Below the pieces are notes generated by a model, which saw nothing but the letters and a program-made list of their open reading frames with translations, had not been told where the DNA came from and ran no database searches. DNA of 38,441 nucleotides, taken from contig NZ_FNJM01000020.1 of NCBI RefSeq assembly GCF_900104115.1, positions 1-38,441 of the forward strand, written 5' to 3'. This DNA is from Clostridium gasigenes (GTDB lineage: Bacteria; Bacillota; Clostridia; Clostridiales; Clostridiaceae). The position numbers and the translations under genes were made by a program. Below, in pieces: positions 33,030-38,441 of this stretch (position 1 is its first letter; each line of letters begins with the position of its first letter).

Positions 33030-34637
33030 ATGAAAAAAGCAATGAAGTTGCAAACAAAGCTTACATTATTGATTATCACAGTAGTGTTTGTTTCTATATC
33101 TATAATAATTTTTTTTGTCGCCTCATGGATGACTGGAAATATTGAAAGCAAGGCTAGAACTAATATTATGAATGTAGCTGCTATGGTAGCCCATTCTAGA
33201 GAAATAGTAGATGAGCTGGAGGCTAAGGATCCAAGCGGTCGGATTGGACCTTATGTTAATATGCAGCTTAAGAATTTAGAACAGGTTGAATATATAATTG
33301 TAGCGGACATGGAGGGCATTAGATATTCTCATCCAAACCCTGAAATGATAGGGAAAAATTTTGAGGGAGGAGATGAGTATAGAGTAGCTCAAAGAGGAGA
33401 AACCTATATTTCAGAGGCTACGGGGACTCTTGGAAAATCCTTGAGAGCTTTTACTCCAATATATGACGCAGAAAATAAGAGAGAGATAGGGTTTGTTTCT
33501 GTAGGTACACTTACCCACAGTGTTGAAACCGCCAAGCATACAGCCATTTTATATATAATTTTAATTGCGCTTGGTGGATTGACGGCAGGTATAATAGGGG
33601 CATTTTTATTAGCAAATAACATAAAGAACACTTTGCTAGGACTTGAGCCTGAGGAAATAACAAAGCTTTATAATGAAAAGATGGGAATTCTTGATGCTAT
33701 TCATGAAGGGTTAGTAGCTGTTGATAATAGCGGTAGAATTACTCTTATAAATGATTCGGCCTTAAATATATTACACTTTGAAAATAATGTTAATAAAGAG
33801 CATATTATAGGGCAGAACATAGAAGAGGTTATTCCTAATACCCGTATGATTAATGTATTAGAAACAGGGGAATCTGAATTTGAAAAAGAGCAGAGGATAA
33901 ATAATACTATAATAATGACTAATAGAATTCCTATAATGAATAGAGGGAAGGTTGTAGGAGCCATTTCTAGCTTTAGAGATAAAACAGAGGTGACCAGAAT
34001 GGCAGAAGAGCTTACAGGTATAAAAAAAATGGCATGGTCATTAAGGGCACAGAATCATGAATTTATGAATAAGCTTCATACTATTGCAGGACTTATTCAG
34101 CTTGAAGAATATAAAGAAGCTCTTCAATTTATATCAGATGTGGCTAAGATAAGAAATAACATAAGCCGTATATTAACTGAAAATATAAAAGATATTTCTT
34201 TATCAGCAATATTGCTTTCAAAGTATAATAAGGCTGAGGAATGTAGAGTTAAATTAAAAATAGATGAAGATTCAAAATTAATAAAGTTACCTGAGTACAT
34301 AACTTCAGAGGAAATAGGATCATTAGTAGGAAATTTGATAGAAAATTCTTTAGATGAAGTTAAAAATGATGGTACTGGAGAAATATACATAAAAATAATT
34401 GAAAAAGAAGAAATGCTGTATATAAAAGTTAAAGATAATGGACCTGGAATTCCAAAGGAGTATTGGGATAAAATTTATAATCAAGGATTTTCAACAAAAG
34501 ATGGGCAACGAGGTCATGGGATGTATATTGTAAAGAAAATAATAGATGAGGCTAAGGGAACAATAGAATTTAAGGTGGATAAAGGTGTTCTTTGGAATAT
34601 AACTATACCTATGATAAGGGGTGAAAAATTTGATTGA
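33030..34637 (+). CDS. DcuS/CitA-family sensor histidine kinase
   Basis: This 535-residue kinase has membrane helix 1 (about 11-34), an outer sCache-type domain (about 40-168) with VADMEGIRYSHPNPEMIGK, helix 2 (about 172-194), a PAS domain (about 216-320) and H-box SLRAQNHEFMNKLHTIAGL (H343). The HATPase (about 420-530) includes NLIENSLDEV and GHGMYIVKKI. This order is typical of sensors for C4-dicarboxylates and citrate. ATG 33030 follows AAGGTGATA; an upstream TTG at 33000 is less likely. The regulator gene overlaps its end. Confidence 0.92.
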   Translation: MKKAMKLQTKLTLLIITVVFVSISIIIFFVASWMTGNIESKARTNIMNVAAMVAHSREIVDELEAKDPSGRIGPYVNMQLKNLEQVEYIIVADMEGIRYSHPNPEMIGKNFEGGDEYRVAQRGETYISEATGTLGKSLRAFTPIYDAENKREIGFVSVGTLTHSVETAKHTAILYIILIALGGLTAGIIGAFLLANNIKNTLLGLEPEEITKLYNEKMGILDAIHEGLVAVDNSGRITLINDSALNILHFENNVNKEHIIGQNIEEVIPNTRMINVLETGESEFEKEQRINNTIIMTNRIPIMNRGKVVGAISSFRDKTEVTRMAEELTGIKKMAWSLRAQNHEFMNKLHTIAGLIQLEEYKEALQFISDVAKIRNNISRILTENIKDISLSAILLSKYNKAEECRVKLKIDEDSKLIKLPEYITSEEIGSLVGNLIENSLDEVKNDGTGEIYIKIIEKEEMLYIKVKDNGPGIPKEYWDKIYNQGFSTKDGQRGHGMYIVKKIIDEAKGTIEFKVDKGVLWNITIPMIRGEKFD

Positions 34638-35304
34638 AGTAATGATTATTGAGGATGATCCTATGGTAAGAGAAATAAATTCTAAGTTTTTAAAAAAAGT
34701 TGATGGGTTCAATTTGTATAAATCCGTTTCTAATCTTACTGATGCTAAAGAATTTTTATTAATAAAAAAACCTGATTTAATTTTACTGGATGTTTTTCTA
34801 CCTAAGGAAAATGGTATTGATTTTTTAAAGTGGCTTAGAAGTGAAGAAATTGAAGTAGATGTAATTTTAATTACTGCAGATAAAACAATAGAAAGAGTAC
34901 AAGAGGCTTTTAGATATGGAGCGCTGGATTATCTTATAAAACCATTTAGTTTTGAAAGATTAAAAGAAGCACTTCACCAATTTAAAGAGAGGCACTATAA
35001 ATTTAAAAAAAGTAAGGTTATAGAACAAGATGAATTGGATAGATTAATTATAAATACAAACAGTTCACAGGATGAAGAAAGTTATACAAAAGGACTAAAT
35101 AAATATACTTATAAGTCAATATGGGATGAAGTAGAAAAAAGTGATTATAAATATTTTACTGCAGAAGATCTGTCAGAAAAACTAGGAATAGCAAGAGTAA
35201 CAGTTAGAAGATATTTAGAATACATGGATAAGGATAAAAAAATAGAAAAGTTAATAGAATACGGCAAAGTAGGTAGACCCCAGTATAAGTATAGAAAAAA
35301 TTAA
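34630..35304 (+). CDS. CitB/DcuR-family response regulator
   Basis: This 224-residue regulator has receiver acidic residues E8-D9-D10, phospho-acceptor D54 (LLDVFLP) and K104 (LIKPF). A long linker leads to a C-terminal helix-turn-helix (about 178-205, FTAEDLSEKLGIARVTVRRY). This CitB/DcuR arrangement matches its partner kinase. TTG 34630 is preferred over GTG 34621, since AGGGGTGA (34616-34623) then has normal spacing. It overlaps the kinase gene by 8 bp. Targets are probably the malic enzyme and permease genes. Confidence 0.9.
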   Translation: MIEVMIIEDDPMVREINSKFLKKVDGFNLYKSVSNLTDAKEFLLIKKPDLILLDVFLPKENGIDFLKWLRSEEIEVDVILITADKTIERVQEAFRYGALDYLIKPFSFERLKEALHQFKERHYKFKKSKVIEQDELDRLIINTNSSQDEESYTKGLNKYTYKSIWDEVEKSDYKYFTAEDLSEKLGIARVTVRRYLEYMDKDKKIEKLIEYGKVGRPQYKYRKN

Positions 35305-35417
35305 ATTGATTAGGTAAATTATTAGAAAATTAGGAGGCATTTATGGGGAAGTGTAATAACAAGATATCCATTTCATCCACATAAAATACTTCATATGTAA
35401 GGAAAAATTTTACAGGC

Positions 35418-35461
35418 ATTATTGAAAATAAAATAATTTTAAGACTTGAACTGTAATAGAG
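35418..35461 (+). repeat. 44-bp direct repeat, copy 1
   Basis: ATTATTGAAAATAAAATAAT followed by TTTAAGACTTG and AACTGTAATAGAG matches 38066-38109 at 43 of 44 positions. The two copies flank the ketopantoate reductase-like and EIIC-like genes. Its 3' part is the left arm of the terminator hairpin. Confidence 0.85.
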
Positions 35462-35487
35462 ATAAAAACTTTATTGCAGTTTTTTTA
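35449..35487 (+). terminator. Terminator-hairpin repeat, intact copy 2 (empty IS target)
   Basis: AACTGTAATAGAG (35449-35461) pairs with CTTTATTGCAGTT (35469-35481), loop ATAAAAA, followed by a T run. It is placed to end the carboxylate operon. Confidence 0.85.
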
Positions 35488-35823
35488 TTTGAAATTTTAT
35501 TAATATAAATCAAAAAAAACTTTTTTACTTTGATTTTTTGCTGTTTTTATATTGCGAGGACTTAAATAGCTGATTCCGATTGGATAAGAAGGTTAGTAAG
35601 AATGCACATTAAAATCTAAGTGATATTATAAAAAGTACAGATTTATTTTATTTAGGAGTTATATGAAAAAATTTATGTATAACGTATTAGATTTTAGAAA
35701 ATAATAAAAGTAATATTTAAATACATTTATGTAGATAATTCTAGAAAAGCTAAGTTAAAACAATAACAATAAGCAAAAAACGACAATTTTAGCTTTTAAT
35801 AGAATGGTTTTTGCGAAAAAAAC

Positions 35824-35857
35824 ATGATATTATAAATGATATTATAATGATATTATA
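35824..35857 (+). repeat. Triple 11-bp repeat before the reductase gene
   Basis: ATGATATTATA occurs three times (35824, 35836, 35847), one helical turn apart, ending 28 bp before the start codon. Each unit contains a -10-like TATTATA. It could bind a regulator cooperatively. The rest of the gap 35490-35820 is AT-rich with no recognisable feature. Confidence 0.5.
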
Positions 35858-35885
35858 ATTATATAAATAAAAAGGAGTGATATGA

Positions 35886-36827
35886 ATGAGGATAGCAATA
35901 GCTGGAGCAGGAGCTATGGGAAGCAGATTCGGACTTATGTTACATAAAGCAGGTAATGAGGTTATACTACTTGATAAGTGGGCTGATCATGTTAATGCAA
36001 TTAATAAATCAGGATTAAGAGTAAATTATAATGGTGAAGATGTGGTTGAAAAAATACCAGCATTTTTCCCAAGTGAAATGGAAGGGTATAAAGGAGTTAT
36101 TGATACTGTAATATTATTTACAAAAGCTATGCAATTAGATGATATGTTACAATCAATTAAACCAATATTATCAAAAGACACTAAAGTATTATGTTTATTA
36201 AATGGATTAGGTCATGAAGATACTGTTGAAAAGTACGTTGATAAAGAAAATATATTACTTGGAAACACTATGTGGACAGCTGGATTAATAGGACCTGGCG
36301 AAGTAAAGCTTTTTGGAAATGGAGAAGTTGAACTTCAAAATGTATATCCAGGTGGAAAAGAAGCTGCATTAGAAGTTGTAAAGGTACTTAATGAGGCTGG
36401 ATTAAATGGAATATATAGTGAAAATGTAATGTATTCTATATGGAGAAAAGCTTGTGTAAATGGTACTTTAAATGGAACATGCACTATTTTGGATGCAAAT
36501 ATTGCTAGTTTTGGAGCAACAAGTGTAACTGATAAAATTATTAGAACAATTATTAATGAGTTTGCTGCGGTAGCTGCAAAAGAAGGTATTAATCTTGATA
36601 GTGAAGAAATTGTAAATCATGTTAAATCTACATTTAATCCAAATGGAGTAGGTAAACACCATCCATCGATGCACCAAGATTTAATAAAAAACAATAGATT
36701 AACAGAAATAGATTATATTAACGGGGCTGTATGTAAAAAGGGTGCAAAATATAATATTCAAACACCTTATTGTCAGCTTTTAACTGAATTAGTTCATGCA
36801 AAAGAAGAGATTTTAATAGCACAATAA
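35886..36827 (+). CDS. Ketopantoate reductase family oxidoreductase (PanE/ApbA-like)
   Basis: This 313-residue protein has NADP-binding GAGAMGSRFG (7-16), FTKAMQ (K80), LLNGLGHED (N106) and the catalytic WRKACVNGTLN (K188, N192), as in 2-dehydropantoate 2-reductase. The middle part (TAGLIGPGEVKLFGNGEVEL) is usual for the family. Family members also reduce other 2-keto acids, and no other pantothenate gene is near. ATG follows AAAGGAG. The EIIC-like membrane gene starts 18 bp later, so the two form an operon. Confidence 0.85.
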   Translation: MRIAIAGAGAMGSRFGLMLHKAGNEVILLDKWADHVNAINKSGLRVNYNGEDVVEKIPAFFPSEMEGYKGVIDTVILFTKAMQLDDMLQSIKPILSKDTKVLCLLNGLGHEDTVEKYVDKENILLGNTMWTAGLIGPGEVKLFGNGEVELQNVYPGGKEAALEVVKVLNEAGLNGIYSENVMYSIWRKACVNGTLNGTCTILDANIASFGATSVTDKIIRTIINEFAAVAAKEGINLDSEEIVNHVKSTFNPNGVGKHHPSMHQDLIKNNRLTEIDYINGAVCKKGAKYNIQTPYCQLLTELVHAKEEILIAQ

Positions 36828-36845
36828 TAAAGGAGAAATTTGAAG

Positions 36846-37913
36846 ATGTCGAATAATAATAAAATTACCATTAAAGATTTTATTAACAAAGTCCTAGCCG
36901 GAACAGCGTTGGGAATAATTGTAGGTCTTATTCCAAATGCTGTTTTAGCATCCATTTTAAAGTTATTTGAACAAACAGATATTGTAGTAATGTTAACTCG
37001 TACTGTTTATATGTTTCAATTAGCTACTCCATTATTAATTGGAGCGCTTATTGCATTACAGTTTGGATTTAATCCAATGAAAATGGCTGTTGTTGCAGGA
37101 TCTGCTTTTGTAGGTTCTGGCGTTACTACCTTTAATCCACAAATGCAAAATATGGTAAATAATGCAATGGGAGCGTATGTTAGTGCTGGAACAGGTGATA
37201 TAATAAATACTATGCTTACTGCATCAGTAGCAGTTATTTTAGTATTATTAATTGGAGAGAAGTTTGGATCAGTAAGTATAATACTTTCACCTATAGTTAT
37301 CGGTGGTGGTTCAGGATTAATAGGGCTACTTATGCTTCCTCATGTAAAAGGTCTAACAGCTATGATTGGTACTGGAATTAATTCATTTACCAATTTGCAA
37401 CCTGTAGTAATGAGTATTTTGATAGCTTGTTCATTTGCTGTATTAATTATTTCACCAATATCAACAGTTGCTATTGGTATGGCTATTCAATTAAATGGTA
37501 TATCAGCAGGTTCTGCTGCTGTAGGAGTTGCTGCAACAACTATAGTATTAGTTGTTCACTCTTGGAAAGTAAACAAGTCAGGTGTTACAATGGCAGTGGG
37601 ATTAGGTGCAATGAAGATGATGATGCCAAACTTATTCCGTCATCCAATTATCTTAGTACCTATTTTATTTACTTCTGCAATATCTGCTATACCAGTTGCC
37701 ATGTTTAATGTTATGGGAACACCTTCTTCAGCCGGTTTCGGATTGGTTGGGTTAGTTGGACCATTAGCATCTATTGATGCAGGATTAAATGTATTTACTG
37801 CAGTATGTATATGGTTTATTATTCCTACAGTAGTAGCAATAATATCATTAATATTATTTGAAAAAGTATTAAAGTTATATAAAAAAGAAGAAGTTTTTAT
37901 ATATCTTGGATAA
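36846..37913 (+). CDS. PTS EIIC-like membrane protein (PTS_EIIC_2 family)
   Basis: This 355-residue membrane protein has about ten hydrophobic segments. It opens KITIKDFINKVLAGTALGII, with internal GSAFVGSGVTTFNP and ending VAMFNVMGTPSSAGFGLVGL, which match the PTS_EIIC_2 family. No EIIA or EIIB domain or gene is near, so it may not be driven by the phosphotransferase system. ATG 36846 lies 10 nt after AGGAG; TTG 36840 is also possible. Pairing with a ketopantoate reductase-like gene suggests transport of a 2-keto or hydroxy acid, which is an inference. Confidence 0.82.
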   Translation: MSNNNKITIKDFINKVLAGTALGIIVGLIPNAVLASILKLFEQTDIVVMLTRTVYMFQLATPLLIGALIALQFGFNPMKMAVVAGSAFVGSGVTTFNPQMQNMVNNAMGAYVSAGTGDIINTMLTASVAVILVLLIGEKFGSVSIILSPIVIGGGSGLIGLLMLPHVKGLTAMIGTGINSFTNLQPVVMSILIACSFAVLIISPISTVAIGMAIQLNGISAGSAAVGVAATTIVLVVHSWKVNKSGVTMAVGLGAMKMMMPNLFRHPIILVPILFTSAISAIPVAMFNVMGTPSSAGFGLVGLVGPLASIDAGLNVFTAVCIWFIIPTVVAIISLILFEKVLKLYKKEEVFIYLG

Positions 37914-38065
37914 AATAGAGAATTAAAAAATAGAGTTTCTAGAATTAGAACCTAAGGGCAATAGTTTTCTACAAATTAGCAACGTCTGCAAGCCTCTTTT
38001 GGCATGCGGTCACAAGCCTTTAGGGCAATAACCTATGGTAGAGGAGTATATTTCTAGGTGAAAAT

Positions 38066-38109
38066 ATTATTGAAAATAAAATAATTTTAAGAATTGAACT
38101 GTAATAGAG
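38066..38109 (+). repeat. 44-bp direct repeat, copy 2
   Basis: Differs from 35418-35461 at one base. An IS3-type element begins 9 bp after it. Upstream, 37920-38060 holds paired CTAAGGGCAATAG / TTTAGGGCAATAA segments of unknown nature. Confidence 0.85.
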
Positions 38110-38117
38110 GTATAAAC

Positions 38118-38441
38118 TGGTACCTATAGAATGGACAGTTAGAAAAAAAGTGCTAAACATTTATTTAACTGACTCTATTTTATAGGGTCTTTTTTTATTG
38201 TAAAATATTTTAAAGGAGGATTGTAGTTATGGGAAGAATCTATTTTACAGATGAACAATTGAAAGATTTATCAGTAAATCCATTTGTAAAAAAAGCTAGT
38301 AATAAAGCTATTACTTATACAGATGAATTTAAGGAGTATTATGTTTCTGAATATAATACCGGGAAAATGCCATTAGAAATACTACGGAATGCAGGATTTG
38401 ATGTTAAGGCTTTAGGAAAACAGAGAGTTGATAATTTATCG
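38118..38441 (+). mobile_element. IS3-type element, left end (continues beyond window)
   Basis: The element starts TGGTACCTATAG at 38118 and reaches GGACAGTTAG. GACTCTATTTTATAGGGTC with a T run (near 38169-38195) is a terminator in front of OrfA that blocks outside transcription. It sits in the loop region of the terminator hairpin whose left arm is 38097-38109. Confidence 0.85.
38229..38441 (+). CDS. IS3-type transposase OrfA (helix-turn-helix), partial
   Basis: ATG 38229 behind AAAGGAGGA opens MGRIYFTDEQLKDLSVNPFV and runs to the window end (71 codons). It differs from the copy at 14873 at only a few residues. It contains the helix-turn-helix segment NTGKMPLEILRNAGFDVKAL. It is the N-terminal part of a two-frame IS3 transposase; integrity beyond the window is unknown. 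Confidence 0.85.
   Translation, partial: MGRIYFTDEQLKDLSVNPFVKKASNKAITYTDEFKEYYVSEYNTGKMPLEILRNAGFDVKALGKQRVDNLS

Overview
The window is AT-rich DNA with strong Shine-Dalgarno sites, frequent GTG/TTG starts and intrinsic terminators. Gene content (BclB-like exosporium collagen protein, DUF368 proteins, ECF/DUF4179 pairs, clostridial two-component/ABC modules) points to a spore-forming Clostridium (sensu stricto type). No species is assigned, and no rRNA, tRNA or CRISPR array was seen.

Layout. 1-480 is mobile-element debris: the 3' end of an IS3-family transposase, its terminal repeat and a short REP-type transposase remnant. 571-4023 is a response regulator / ABC transporter / histidine kinase operon of the peptide-antibiotic resistance type, with a four-unit TCTTA repeat in front of the ABC genes. 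4332-8329 holds two consecutive ECF sigma / DUF4179 anti-sigma pairs, each behind a matching GGGAAC-N17-TATC promoter-like element. 8330-9828 has a broken DUF368 gene, cut next to a group II intron 3' end, followed by an intact DUF368 gene. 10247-14507 is a sugar-oxidation cluster: two Gfo/Idh/MocA dehydrogenases, a TIM-barrel isomerase/epimerase and an AraC regulator. A truncated IS3-type element lies next. 15250-20250 carries a membrane J-like protein without HPD, a PadR/DUF1048/DUF1048 operon, a YciI protein and a FtsX-type ABC exporter. The exporter is followed by an OmpR-type two-component system (20538-22297).

22560-23717 encodes the collagen-like protein. 23731-24400 is a scar of repeats and IS ends with an IS4-like transposase remnant. 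Then come a MarR regulator with a SAM methyltransferase, a guanidine-I riboswitch in front of a MATE exporter, an RsgA GTPase behind a hairpin leader, a GNAT acetyltransferase, and a decayed AlbA/RecG-like ATP-binding gene. 30621-35304 reads as a carboxylate-use unit: malic enzyme, KdgT-family permease, and a DcuS/CitA-type kinase with its CitB/DcuR-type regulator. 35886-37913 pairs a ketopantoate reductase-like enzyme with an EIIC-only PTS-type membrane protein, and the pair lies between 44-bp direct repeats. The window ends inside another IS3-type element.

The most distinctive structural signal is a repeated terminator hairpin (AACTGTAATAGAG ... CTTTATTGCAGTT). It occurs intact at 16148 and 35449, and broken inside or beside its loop by IS3-type ends at 334, 14984 and 38118. 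This suggests an insertion sequence that targets one family of terminators.
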